DNA from: Endozoicomonas euniceicola
GTDB lineage: Bacteria; Pseudomonadota; Gammaproteobacteria; Pseudomonadales; Endozoicomonadaceae
Reading direction: 5' to 3'
NCBI RefSeq assembly: GCF_025562755.1
Contig: NZ_CP103300.1
Location: 1,767,001-1,831,000, forward strand
DNA length: 64,000 nt
Part shown: piece after piece, positions 1 through 8,977 of the stretch
Layout of the letters: each line of letters opens with the position of its first letter
How positions within the stretch are numbered: the stretch's first letter is position 1
Notes under the pieces: generated by a model
Database searches by the model: none
Seen by the model: only the letters and a program-made list of their open reading frames with translations
Told to the model about the DNA's origin: nothing
Made by a program: the position numbers and the translations under genes

Positions 1-1462
1 TAAAATTGATATCTATGATCAGGGGAAAGAGATAGGAGGCCATGTCTCATCAACCAATGTGACATACGGTGGAAAAGAATACACACTGGACGCAGGCGCT
101 CAGTTTTTCAGCCACAAAGCCCAGCCTGCTTACGATGAACTCATTGAAGAAGCAGGCTTGATCGATAAAGTAAAAGCTTATCCTGCTGGCCTGACAATCT
201 GGAATTCAGAGACTCAAAAGCATTTGTTCTGGGTGCCTTCTACCTACCCCGGCTTTGTGAAGTACAGTCTTCAGGACTGGAAGCGAATCGTTGAGTTTGG
301 ATTTTTTCTGGTTGCGGCTGAGCGATTCAATACCAAAATACCACCTGACTGGCTCATGACGGTTGATGATTTTCTTGATGGCTTAGATTTTGTCAGCACT
401 GACTTTAAAAAAAATGTGCTTAAAAATCTCTTCTCCCAGTTTGTCTTAATGCCCTACGACCAGATCGGTAAAGCTTCAGCACTGTTTGCGATTACCTACT
501 TTATTCAGAATGCTTTTGGACCCAAGGCAAAAAGCAAAGATGCCATTAAATTCAGCACGGCCGTGTTTAATGTGAACCAGAGTGAAATTGGTCTATTGGG
601 CATTCTTGAAAAAGTGCTGGAAAAGTCAAAAGCTGAGAAACATACAGACTTACAAGCTATCCGCGTAGCGCCGGAACAGGAGGGTATAAAACTTCATTTT
701 GCTGATAAAACGACAAAGCTCGTCAAACAGGTTGTTCTGGCTGGCAGCCCTGCCTCTTCTGCGGAATTACTAAAAGACAGCGTAGTCGATCCTGAGCTGA
801 AAACACTCCTGAAGGATTTGGCTTCTCAGTACACAGAAATCACGATTACGCTGCAAAAAGACACCCCATGCTGGATGCCTCATGACCCAACCCAATGGTC
901 AGCAGCCAATACACTCGTGAATGAATCCGCTAAAAAACTGACCTTTAGCGGCTGGATGGGTTCACTGAGCCCCCCTTACGATAAAGACCAGCTGATTCCG
1001 GTCTTTAAATCCTGGGGCTTTCCTGATCTGCCAGACAAACCATGTGCGCACATTTTCCACACTCTCCGGCACGATATAATGCAGCCTACGGTAGAGTTTA
1101 TGAAGCTGCGTGAACAACTCAATCAATGGCAGGGGAAATATGGCATTTTCTACGCTGGCGGCTGGACCAACTGGTTTGACAGTCAGGAGTCTGCGCTTCG
1201 GTCTGCTAAAGCCATTGCAGCAGCAATAAAACCACAGGTGCCGGAAATCACTCAAGCAGCCAGTAGTACAGACAAAGTTTACGGACGTTCAGAACAAACT
1301 AGCGGACGTTCAGACCAGGCTGCAAAATGGCTCAGCCACCTGGCATCATACCTGGATGACTCTTTACAGAATCAGAAGAACACCCTGCAACAGATCATTG
1401 AGTGTGCTGAGAAGCCTGACTGCGATCTGTCAAAGCTCCAGCCTTTACACGACGATCTGTGA
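1..1462 (+). CDS. FAD-dependent amine-oxidase-like oxidoreductase, 5' end outside window
   Basis: The reading frame is open from base 2, so the gene starts before the window; a GTG at 59 is only an internal codon. The first visible residues (KIDIYDQGKEIGGHVSS) look like the end of the dinucleotide-binding fold followed by the GG motif of flavin amine oxidases. Near the C-terminus GIFYAGGWTNWFDSQESALR is the typical second FAD-contact motif, in which a glycine pair is followed by an acidic/serine helix start. At least 486 residues are encoded here. The family oxidises amines or related substrates using bound FAD; the substrate cannot be read from the sequence. The tail (last 60 residues) is polar and has no recognisable domain. 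It converges with the symporter gene that follows. Confidence 0.8.
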   Translation, partial: KIDIYDQGKEIGGHVSSTNVTYGGKEYTLDAGAQFFSHKAQPAYDELIEEAGLIDKVKAYPAGLTIWNSETQKHLFWVPSTYPGFVKYSLQDWKRIVEFGFFLVAAERFNTKIPPDWLMTVDDFLDGLDFVSTDFKKNVLKNLFSQFVLMPYDQIGKASALFAITYFIQNAFGPKAKSKDAIKFSTAVFNVNQSEIGLLGILEKVLEKSKAEKHTDLQAIRVAPEQEGIKLHFADKTTKLVKQVVLAGSPASSAELLKDSVVDPELKTLLKDLASQYTEITITLQKDTPCWMPHDPTQWSAANTLVNESAKKLTFSGWMGSLSPPYDKDQLIPVFKSWGFPDLPDKPCAHIFHTLRHDIMQPTVEFMKLREQLNQWQGKYGIFYAGGWTNWFDSQESALRSAKAIAAAIKPQVPEITQAASSTDKVYGRSEQTSGRSDQAAKWLSHLASYLDDSLQNQKNTLQQIIECAEKPDCDLSKLQPLHDDL

Positions 1463-1535
1463 TTATCATCCGATATTTATCATCCGGGATTTGCGCTGTT
1501 GTTTCTCCCGGAATCCTGCCTGGGAACCTTACGTA

Positions 1536-2765
1536 TCAAAGCGTACTTCTGTGAGAAACAATAGTGCAGACCACCGTATCGCCGGTTACATTGAGCACGG
1601 TGCACACAGGGTCAATAATCCGGTCAACGGCAATAATGATACCCAGAGCTTCCACAGGCAGCCCCAGGGTATGCAGCAGAACGCCAATGGTCACAATGGC
1701 TCCGCCGGGAATACCACCCGCCGCAATAGCCAGTAAAAGAACAGTAAACCCCAGATCAATCAGTTCTAATCTGTTCAGAGTCAGTCCGTAAGCATCCGCG
1801 ATAAAGATGGAAGCCACCACCATATAGATAGCGGCACCAGACATATTCATGGTGGCGCCCAGCGGCACAGTGAATCCGGCAATACGACTAGAGACTTTCA
1901 GTTTGTCCGTCAGCGTGCGCAGAGTCACTGGAATCGTGGCATTAGAGCTGGCTGTGGACAGGGCGAATATCATCTGTTCACGGGTTTTTCGGATAAAGTC
2001 CAGTGGGCTACGCCGGGTAGTGGCAAAAACCATCAATGGATAAAACACAAACAGCCAGACAGTAATCACCAGAAGAGCGGTTCCCACATAAGACATCACG
2101 CTCAGAATGCTTTCTATATCCAGGGTCGCAGCCATTTTGGCGGTAAGAAAAAAGACCCCCCAGGGGGCAAGAGACATGATCATACTGACCAGCTTCATCA
2201 TCACATTATTGGCTATGGCAAAAGCTTTACTGACCCTGTGCGTATCCTGAATATCCAGTTTTTTGATGGCGACACCTGTGGTGATAGCCATAAACAGAAT
2301 TTGCAGAATTTTTCCTTCTACAAAAGCATCAACAGGGTTCACAGGAACAATATCCACAATCATCGCCAGCAAGGATGGCGGCTCCTTAAGGCTCAGCTCG
2401 ACAGAAGGGTCTGCCAGCCCCAGATCGGCCCCCAGCCCCGGCTGCAACAGGGTGGCTACAAAGATTGCAGCCACAATAGCAATAGCCGTATTCACCAGAT
2501 AAAGCCCGAAGGTGAACACCCCAAGACGACCAAACTGGCTGATATCTTCCAGCGAACAGACCGCATTGACAATTGAAATAAAAATCAGCGGCATAACCAC
2601 CAGTTTGATCATGTCAACAAACAGGGTGCCACCGGTCCCAAAGGTGTTTGTAATCAGCACGGTCTGCAAAAAGCCATCGGGAGCTGCAAACATCTGTATG
2701 ATGCCGCCAACAAAAAGGCCCACGACCAGGGCAATCAGAATACGGGGGGCAAGCTTATTATCCAT
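1536..2765 (-). CDS. SLC1/DAACS-family sodium- or proton-coupled amino-acid symporter
   Basis: A 409-residue membrane protein with the DAACS (GltP/GltPh) fold. Hairpin 1 carries the serine-rich STASSNATIPVT, TM7 carries NMSGAAIY at the NMDGT position, and TM8 carries DRIIDPVCTVLNVTGD. In acidic amino-acid carriers the TM8 motif has an arginine (R397 in GltPh) that binds the substrate's side-chain carboxylate. Here that position is cysteine (about residue 388), as in the neutral amino-acid exchanger ASCT2. The metal and backbone-binding residues D381, D385 and N392 are kept. Import of a neutral amino acid is therefore more likely than glutamate or dicarboxylate transport; this last step is inference. 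It is transcribed in the same direction as the two POT genes, 145 bp downstream of them. Confidence 0.88.
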   Translation of the reverse strand: MDNKLAPRILIALVVGLFVGGIIQMFAAPDGFLQTVLITNTFGTGGTLFVDMIKLVVMPLIFISIVNAVCSLEDISQFGRLGVFTFGLYLVNTAIAIVAAIFVATLLQPGLGADLGLADPSVELSLKEPPSLLAMIVDIVPVNPVDAFVEGKILQILFMAITTGVAIKKLDIQDTHRVSKAFAIANNVMMKLVSMIMSLAPWGVFFLTAKMAATLDIESILSVMSYVGTALLVITVWLFVFYPLMVFATTRRSPLDFIRKTREQMIFALSTASSNATIPVTLRTLTDKLKVSSRIAGFTVPLGATMNMSGAAIYMVVASIFIADAYGLTLNRLELIDLGFTVLLLAIAAGGIPGGAIVTIGVLLHTLGLPVEALGIIIAVDRIIDPVCTVLNVTGDTVVCTIVSHRSTL

Positions 2766-2910
2766 TGTGTCTGGTTCCTGAAACAGAAAATATCGACATA
2801 GCCTGAAGCTTAGCGATAACAGGCAGCATCTTCACGCTTTTCTCCGGAACACACACTCTGAATCAGGCGAGTAGATCGTTTCATGGCGCTCTACTCAGCC
2901 TGCGCAACAC

Positions 2911-4422
2911 TTAAACAGACGCTTCTGTTAACCCGGCAGTCCCCTCTGCCTGCTCAATAGCTTTGCCTTTGGCCACCAGCCTGGCAATCACTTTGGATAA
3001 CATGAAAGTCACCACCGCCATCACCAGCGCAGCCAGAGCCAGTTTGGTGAAGTAGCCGGTGTATACGGAATTAACGATCTCTTCCGTTAATTCAATATCC
3101 TTCGGCAAAGCAATTTTAGTGGAAATAACGGCCGCCAGAATGCCAGACAGTGACAAGGTAACTGCTCTCAGCCCCATGGCGAATGCAGACAGGGTCTTTG
3201 GCACCATTTCCAGAATAAAACCAACACCAAGAGCGCCTACAATCAATTCGGCAATAGCCTGGAAGAAGTGAACCATCATGATCCAGTCGGCGGAGATTTT
3301 ACTGTTCTCATCAACAAACTGGGTAGACAATGCCAGCAGGCCAAAAGCAATAGCCGTGAAAACAAACGCTGCGGCAAACTTGGTGGGAATGGTTGGGTTA
3401 AAGCCCTTCTTCTCTAACCAGGAATAGGCAAAAATGACCGGTGCGCCCAGGACAAAACACCAGAGAGGGTTAAAGGCTGAGTTTGCCTCCGGAAGAATAG
3501 GGATAATGCCCAGCAGACGATCCCCCATCAGGTTAATGGCGTAAATATTCATAGACGTCATCATCTGCCCATAATAGAAATAAAAGCAGATCATGATAAA
3601 CAGCATAATCAGTACACAACCCATTCTGTATTTATAAGCGGTAGATGCCTTAAAAATACAGGAAATGAAATACAGGATGGCACAGACACCCAGAGCGTAA
3701 AGCAGGTTTTTACCTTCATCCAGGTTGCTGAAAATCCAGAACACCACACCCAGCATGGCCACTGAGCCCAGCGCAAACAAAACCCAGACGGTTTTTCTCA
3801 CAGGCCGTTGGTCAAAGTCATTGCCCACTGCCGTCAGCTGTCGGCGGAAAATCCAGAACATCAGCACGTTGCAGCACATCAAGGCAAAGGAAATGTAGAA
3901 GTTACCCTGGTAGGCAATGTAAGCCACAAAGAACGGGAACAGGTAGTGCGCCAGAAACGACCCGAAGTTATTAATGGAATAATTAAACGTCAGACCTTTC
4001 TGAAAATCATCCCGCTGGTCATCAGGAAAAGAGTTACCCAGCAGTACCGTCGGACAGGTAGCCGACAGTCCTCGTGCATAACAGATCACGGCAATGGACA
4101 TAAGACTGAGAGGAATACTGGCAGTAGACGCACCAATACCCAGCATCAGAAAGCCAACAGCATAGATGGTATAGCCGATATAGACGGCCCGGAATGCACC
4201 AATATAACGGTCAGCGACAAAGCCCCCCACCGCGGAAAACACCGGCCCCACGGCACCAAAGGCACCCAGAACCATAATTGTGTCCGCCTCGCTGTAGTTC
4301 AGCTCATTAAGGAAGTATTTGGTGAGAAGGACATAGACGCCGTAAAAAGCGGCTCCCCAAAGAAATTGTCGCAAGATAAGCAGTCTTGCCGTTAAAGGCA
4401 GCTTGGAAATAAAACCAGACAC
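2911..4422 (-). CDS. POT/PTR2-like major facilitator transporter (copy 1)
   Basis: A 503-residue polytopic membrane protein related to proton-dependent oligopeptide transporters. Support: the FNYSINNFGS segment matches the second PTR2 signature, and AELIVGALGVGFILEMVPK matches the conserved TM10–11 region of the family. The TM1 motif ExxERF of true POT proteins, needed for proton coupling, is replaced by FLWGAAFYG. The protein is therefore a divergent member whose coupling and substrate may differ. It is a tandem paralogue of the next gene (4624–6135), with near-identical stretches in TM1–2 and the C-terminal half. The 201-bp gap between the paralogues leaves room for a separate promoter. No function more precise than peptide-like transport can be given. 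Confidence 0.8.
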   Translation of the reverse strand: MSGFISKLPLTARLLILRQFLWGAAFYGVYVLLTKYFLNELNYSEADTIMVLGAFGAVGPVFSAVGGFVADRYIGAFRAVYIGYTIYAVGFLMLGIGASTASIPLSLMSIAVICYARGLSATCPTVLLGNSFPDDQRDDFQKGLTFNYSINNFGSFLAHYLFPFFVAYIAYQGNFYISFALMCCNVLMFWIFRRQLTAVGNDFDQRPVRKTVWVLFALGSVAMLGVVFWIFSNLDEGKNLLYALGVCAILYFISCIFKASTAYKYRMGCVLIMLFIMICFYFYYGQMMTSMNIYAINLMGDRLLGIIPILPEANSAFNPLWCFVLGAPVIFAYSWLEKKGFNPTIPTKFAAAFVFTAIAFGLLALSTQFVDENSKISADWIMMVHFFQAIAELIVGALGVGFILEMVPKTLSAFAMGLRAVTLSLSGILAAVISTKIALPKDIELTEEIVNSVYTGYFTKLALAALVMAVVTFMLSKVIARLVAKGKAIEQAEGTAGLTEASV

Positions 4423-4623
4423 AGTTTTCTCCCTGTTATTCTGAGAATTGATCTATTGAAATGACTTCTTATTAAAATACTGTCGTTTAATTTTTTGGTT
4501 TGGAACTATTCTTTGGAGCTATTCTTTGAAGCTATTGCTGCGGAACCCGGTTTACCCGAATCCCTCAAGGCAAGCTAAATCAGGAACAGAGCATGTGACC
4601 ACCCTGCTCCCGAGAACGAACTA

Positions 4624-6135
4624 TTAAGCGGGTTGCAAAGATGCCTCCTGGCATGCAATCGCTTCACTTCTGGCAATCAGCCTCTTAATCAGTCTGGACA
4701 GTATCAGCGTGACAAAGAACATGGCAAAAGCAGCCAGGGCCAGATTGGTAAAGTAGCCGGTATAGACGTTATTAATCACTTCCGTGGTCAACTCTATATC
4801 CTTGGGCAAAGCAATTTTGGTAGAAATGACCGCGGCCAGAATACCGGACAGTGACAGGGTAACGGCACGCAACCCCATGGCAAAGGCCGAAACACTTTTT
4901 GGCACCATCTCGATGATAAAGCCGACACCGAGAGCGCCAACAATCAGCTCCGCCACAGACTGAAAGAAATGAACCATCAGAATCCAGTTAGCGGAGAACT
5001 TACCATCGTTACCGATATATTGAGTGGAAGTCGCCAGCAGGGCAAAGGCCATGCCGCTAAAGACAAAAGCGAACGCAAACTTAGTTGGGATAGAAGGCGA
5101 GATACCCTTCTTCTCCAGCCAGGTATAAATAAAGATCATGGGCCCGCCCATAATGAAACACCACAGCGGGTTAAAGGCGGCACTGGACTCAGGCATGACC
5201 GGAATAAAGCCAAGCACCCGATCCCCCATCAAATTGATGGCGTACAGGTTCATGGAAGTCGACATCTGCCCATAATAGAAGTAGAAGCAGATCATAATGA
5301 ACAGCATGACCAGCACAGAACACATCCTGTACTTATAGACAGCCGGAGCGCGGATAATCAGGGTGATAAAATAGAGAATCGCCGCCGCACCCAGAGTATA
5401 AAGCAGGTACTTACCTTCCGTCAGATTGCTGAAAACCCAAAACACCAGCCCCAGCATCGTCAGGGAAACAGCGATGAACATCATCCATACCTTGATGCTT
5501 AAAGGCTGCTGATCGTGATGGTTGCCCACTGCTCTCAACTGTTTACGGAAGATCCAGAACATCACCAGGTTGCAGCACATCAGGGTAAACGACAGAAGAA
5601 AGTTACCCTGATAGGCAATAGCGGCGATGAAGAAAGGAAACAGATAGCGTGCCGTGAAAGAGCCCAGGTTATTCAGTGAGTAGTTGACGGTAAGACCTTT
5701 CTGAAAATCTTCCCGGTGCTCGTCAGAAAACGAGTTACTCAGCAAAACCGTCGGACAGGTGGCGGACAGTCCCCGGGCGTAACCGATCAGGGCAATCGCC
5801 ATGATGCTCAGGGGAATATTGACCAGCGACGCACCAACGCCTAACAGCAAAAAACCAAGGGCATAAATGGAGTAGCCAATGTGAACCGCACGGAAAGCAC
5901 CAATATAACGATCCGCAAGAAAACCACCCACCGCAGAAAAAACCGGGCCTACCGCACCAAAAGCGCCCAGCATCATAATCGTGTCGGCTTCGCTGTAATT
6001 CAGCTCATTGAGAAAGTACTTGGTTAACAGTACATAGACACCATAAAAAGCGGCGCCCCAAAGTAATTGCCGAATAATCAGCACCTTTGCCGTTATGGGC
6101 AAACGATTAGCGAAGACAGACACGGTTTTCCCCAA
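4624..6135 (-). CDS. POT/PTR2-like major facilitator transporter (copy 2)
   Basis: A 503-residue paralogue of the gene at 2911–4422, same strand and same length, so the pair arose by tandem duplication. It shares YGVYVLLTKYFLNELNYSEA in TM1, VNYSLNNLGS at the PTR2 signature, and the TM10–11 block AELIVGALGVGFIIEMVPK. It likewise lacks the ExxER proton-coupling motif (LLWGAAFYG instead). The copies differ mostly in the central loop around residues 195–270 and at the C-terminus, which fits divergence in substrate range or regulation. The nearest upstream gene on this strand is the FadL-like porin, separated by a hairpin terminator, so this gene probably has its own promoter in 6140–6320. Confidence 0.8.
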   Translation of the reverse strand: MGKTVSVFANRLPITAKVLIIRQLLWGAAFYGVYVLLTKYFLNELNYSEADTIMMLGAFGAVGPVFSAVGGFLADRYIGAFRAVHIGYSIYALGFLLLGVGASLVNIPLSIMAIALIGYARGLSATCPTVLLSNSFSDEHREDFQKGLTVNYSLNNLGSFTARYLFPFFIAAIAYQGNFLLSFTLMCCNLVMFWIFRKQLRAVGNHHDQQPLSIKVWMMFIAVSLTMLGLVFWVFSNLTEGKYLLYTLGAAAILYFITLIIRAPAVYKYRMCSVLVMLFIMICFYFYYGQMSTSMNLYAINLMGDRVLGFIPVMPESSAAFNPLWCFIMGGPMIFIYTWLEKKGISPSIPTKFAFAFVFSGMAFALLATSTQYIGNDGKFSANWILMVHFFQSVAELIVGALGVGFIIEMVPKSVSAFAMGLRAVTLSLSGILAAVISTKIALPKDIELTTEVINNVYTGYFTNLALAAFAMFFVTLILSRLIKRLIARSEAIACQEASLQPA

Positions 6136-6323
6136 AAAAAAATCAACTGACTCAGCAACTCAAAAAACAGAGTCAATAATGTTGAACTGCCGGTGTTGAT
6201 AATGGGCGGAAGATTAACATGGGGGAAAAATCAGAAAATTGACCTGATGCAGTAATCAGTGTTTCTGACTACTTCTTCAACAAAAATACTTAAACAGAGG
6301 CGCTCATTATGAAAGTTCCGCAG

Positions 6324-6359
6324 AAAGGCTTCCAATAGACGAAAATATTGGAAGCCTTT
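6324..6359 (-). terminator. Hairpin terminator after the FadL-like gene
   Basis: AAAGGCTTCCAAT at 6324–6336 pairs with ATTGGAAGCCTTT at 6347–6359: a perfect 13-bp stem with a 10-nt loop. On the minus strand it lies 36 bp after the FadL-like stop codon. The U-tract is short (three U then C), so efficiency is uncertain. Confidence 0.6.
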
Positions 6360-6395
6360 GTTCTGGTGAGTGAGTGCAATGCTACTCAGGAAAAC

Positions 6396-7643
6396 TCAGA
6401 ACCAATAGCTGTACTGAGCAGCAAAGATGTAGGCATCGCCACCGGCCTCGAAGTCGTAAGTGACAGGAAGGGCACCTGCGTATTCCACTTCCTGCCCCTT
6501 CTTCTGATTACCGTCGAGATAAGCAAAACCAAAGTCAACGGTCATATTTTGCTGGAAGTTGTAAGTGGCCCCGAAGCTGTACCAGTAGCGGTCACTGTCA
6601 GGAATACTCAAAGTCCGGTGCTCACTCGGTACCGGACTCTTATCCAGTGCAACCCCGGCACGCAACGTCCACTGAGAATTCAGGTAATGGGTAACTCCCA
6701 GTGAGTAACGCCAGGCATCGTCCCAGTTCTCTTTTTTGGTAAAGCAGGCGCCATTTCCAACTTTACATAACGACGATGTGGCTTTTAACTCTTTAAAGCT
6801 GCTCCAGCCTGTACGCAACACACTGTATGAAACCGCCCACTCCGGTGCCACTTTGTGATAGCCGGACAATTCCCAGAGATCAGGAAAGTCTATATCCAGC
6901 TCGGCGGAGGTATTGGTTAATCCCTCCCTCAGAAAATCCCCTTTACCTTCGAGAGTCGTATCTATATTGGAGCGATAGGTTAACGCTATCCGGTTATCCG
7001 GATTTATTTCCCAGAGGGTTCCGACATTCCAGCCATAGCCGTAACCATCGCCTTCCATTTTAACCGCACGAGCTCCCCCGAGCACTGCTGGAGGCATGTA
7101 GCGGTTCATCTCAGCATCAGCGTACAGAACATTCACCCCGGCTCCGACACTGAACTGCTCATTTATACGGTAAGAGCCGTTTACTGCCCAGTTCACAGTC
7201 ATCAGTTCCGTATTGCCGCCCCCCAGAGAGCCAATCTCTTTTGGGTACTCTGTCGACAAACCGTAGTTGGAGAATACGGAGGTTCCAACGGCAAACTTGT
7301 CATTAACTGGATGTATGTAATGGATATTCGGTACCCAGGCATCCGGGGCGATATCCTTTGCTTTACCGCTGTCTCCGGCGGTACTTGTCACATCTGCATC
7401 CACATCAGGATTTATGTAAGAGATACCACCAGAAAAGGCCGCTGTATCAAACAACGCCATAGCGGCAGGGTTTCTTGCCCCAACGGCAGCATTGTCAGCC
7501 ACCGCTCCTTCTCCGGCGAAAGCTCGACCCAGGCCGGTAGCGGAGTGCTCAACCAGCTGGAAACCAGCCGCCGCCCCCTGTTGTGAGACTAAAGCAATAG
7601 TGGTCGCCAGCAGAGTTTTCTTGAGCAGGCTTTTATTATTCAT
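6396..7643 (-). CDS. FadL/OmpP1-family outer-membrane porin
   Basis: A 415-residue precursor. The start at 7643 (MNNKSLLKKTLLATTIAL) is preferred over an upstream in-frame start because AGGAAG lies six bases before this ATG and it places a signal peptide first, cleaved after QQGAAA. The mature N-terminus GFQLVEHSATGLGRAFAGEG and the following ARNPAAMALFD are the hallmark FadL hatch-domain motifs. The rest alternates polar and hydrophobic residues in β-strand style and ends in YSYWF, a typical terminal aromatic signal for outer-membrane insertion. FadL proteins let long-chain fatty acids or other hydrophobic compounds cross the outer membrane. The internal cysteine pair (CKVGNGAC) could form a loop disulphide. 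It is divergent from glk. Confidence 0.9.
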   Translation of the reverse strand: MNNKSLLKKTLLATTIALVSQQGAAAGFQLVEHSATGLGRAFAGEGAVADNAAVGARNPAAMALFDTAAFSGGISYINPDVDADVTSTAGDSGKAKDIAPDAWVPNIHYIHPVNDKFAVGTSVFSNYGLSTEYPKEIGSLGGGNTELMTVNWAVNGSYRINEQFSVGAGVNVLYADAEMNRYMPPAVLGGARAVKMEGDGYGYGWNVGTLWEINPDNRIALTYRSNIDTTLEGKGDFLREGLTNTSAELDIDFPDLWELSGYHKVAPEWAVSYSVLRTGWSSFKELKATSSLCKVGNGACFTKKENWDDAWRYSLGVTHYLNSQWTLRAGVALDKSPVPSEHRTLSIPDSDRYWYSFGATYNFQQNMTVDFGFAYLDGNQKKGQEVEYAGALPVTYDFEAGGDAYIFAAQYSYWF

Positions 7644-7791
7644 GTCTACTTCCTGTTTCTTAGAATTATTATGGTTGCCTGATTTATATTTGTTGTTATC
7701 AGACGTCGCCAGAAGTATATTTCCCAACTCCGGAAACACAGTCATTATAAGTATATTCACCTAAAAATATACGTCATTGTCATTTTTTTTA

Positions 7792-7826
7792 TTGACAGCT
7801 CCGGCAGCCACTGCAATTTTCAGAAT
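7792..7826 (+). promoter_or_regulatory. Weak candidate promoter for glk
   Basis: A perfect −35 hexamer TTGACA lies at 7792–7797, 80 bp before glk. The −10 candidates downstream (AATTTT at 7815 with 17-bp spacing, or CAGAAT at 7821) are poor matches. The sequence therefore supports only a tentative call. Confidence 0.25.
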
Positions 7827-7876
7827 TTTCACATAAACTTGCCTCAAAATTTCCTACCCTCCAGATAAATGAAGTA

Positions 7877-8827
7877 ATGATGAAAGACTATGCCCTGGTC
7901 GCTGATATCGGCGGCACTAACGCACGGTTTGCCCTCAGCCATAACGATGTGCTGGACTCAAACAGCATACAGGTTCTGGCCTGTGACGATTATGAGAATC
8001 TTGACGCAGCCTTTAGCGCCTACCTTAAAGCACAAAACATCACGGTAGATGAAGCCTGCCTGGCACTGGCCTGTCCGATCAGTGAAGACATCAGCATGAC
8101 CAACAACCACTGGGCGTTTAATTGCCAGTCCATGCAGGAGAAGCTGGGGCTTGAATCTTTCAAGGTTATTAACGATTTCACGGCACAGGCCCTGGCATTG
8201 CCTGCCCTTAAAGACAATGAACTCATCAAGGTGGGTCGTGGTGAAAGCCTGCAACATGCCACCCGCCTGATTATCGGGCCCGGCACCGGTCTGGGTGTAG
8301 CAGGACTGAAAGAAGTCGGCGAACACTGGCTGCCGCTGCCAGGGGAAGGCGGCCACGCTGCCCTGTCGGCGGTGAGCGATCTGGATATTGCGGTACTTCA
8401 GGAACTGCGTAAAGCATCAGACTTTATTTACTGGGAATCCATTCTCTGCGGCTCAGGCCTGGAAAGTCTGTACCGCGCCCACAGTGTTCTGGCCGGTGAC
8501 AACAACACGCTCAGAGACTTTGAAATCACCCGGCAGGCACTGGCAGGTGAAAAGGTAGCGGAACAAACCCTTGAACATTTCTGCGAACTGCTCGGTCGGG
8601 CCGCCAGCAACGCAGCTCTGACACTGGGGGCTCGTGGTGGTGTTTATATTGCCGGTGGCATTATTCCCCGCTTCACGGAATTTTTTGCGGAATCCAAATT
8701 TCGTGAAGCCTTTGAAACCAACGTTAAAATGGTGGATTACCTGCAACAGATTCCAACGTACCTGGTGGTGGCTGAGAACCCCGGACTGATCGGCGCCAGC
8801 GGAGCGCTTCATAATCCTCTGGTTTAG
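7877..8827 (+). CDS. glk: Glucokinase
   Basis: A 316-residue cytoplasmic enzyme that phosphorylates glucose with ATP at the entry of glycolysis. The N-terminal phosphate-binding loop DIGGTNARFAL, the catalytic region VINDFTAQALALP (Asp as base), the second phosphate motif IIGPGTGLGVAGL and the GEGGHAALS motif appear in the order and spacing of the bacterial Glk (ROK-unlike, Pfam glucokinase) family. The C-terminal adenosine motif GGVYIAGGIIPR is present. Length matches E. coli Glk (321). Two adjacent ATGs (7877 and 7880) could start; neither has a strong Shine-Dalgarno. It is a single gene, divergent from the porin. Confidence 0.93.
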   Translation: MMKDYALVADIGGTNARFALSHNDVLDSNSIQVLACDDYENLDAAFSAYLKAQNITVDEACLALACPISEDISMTNNHWAFNCQSMQEKLGLESFKVINDFTAQALALPALKDNELIKVGRGESLQHATRLIIGPGTGLGVAGLKEVGEHWLPLPGEGGHAALSAVSDLDIAVLQELRKASDFIYWESILCGSGLESLYRAHSVLAGDNNTLRDFEITRQALAGEKVAEQTLEHFCELLGRAASNAALTLGARGGVYIAGGIIPRFTEFFAESKFREAFETNVKMVDYLQQIPTYLVVAENPGLIGASGALHNPLV

Positions 8828-8846
8828 ACCATTAGCGCTGAGAGCG

Positions 8847-8885
8847 CTGTAGCAAAAGGGCTGCGCTCGCTACCTTTTGCTACAG
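8847..8885 (+). terminator. Long perfect hairpin after glk
   Basis: CTGTAGCAAAAGG (8847–8859) pairs perfectly with CCTTTTGCTACAG (8873–8885), giving a 13-bp stem and a 13-nt loop, 20 bp past the glk stop. There is no U-tract, so it is either a factor-dependent terminator, an mRNA 3'-stabilising structure or a small repeat element. Confidence 0.45.
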
Positions 8886-8977
8886 GCTCCTGGAGGTAAT
8901 TTCAGAATTCAGAAACTTTTGCAACAAATTGTACTCTAAAGGACTTCATAAAGGATTAATGACTTAATGGGTATTTT

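Noticed and set aside
1356..1736. 126-codon plus-strand ORF bridging the first two genes
   Set aside because: It overlaps two well-supported genes and has no start signal or family.
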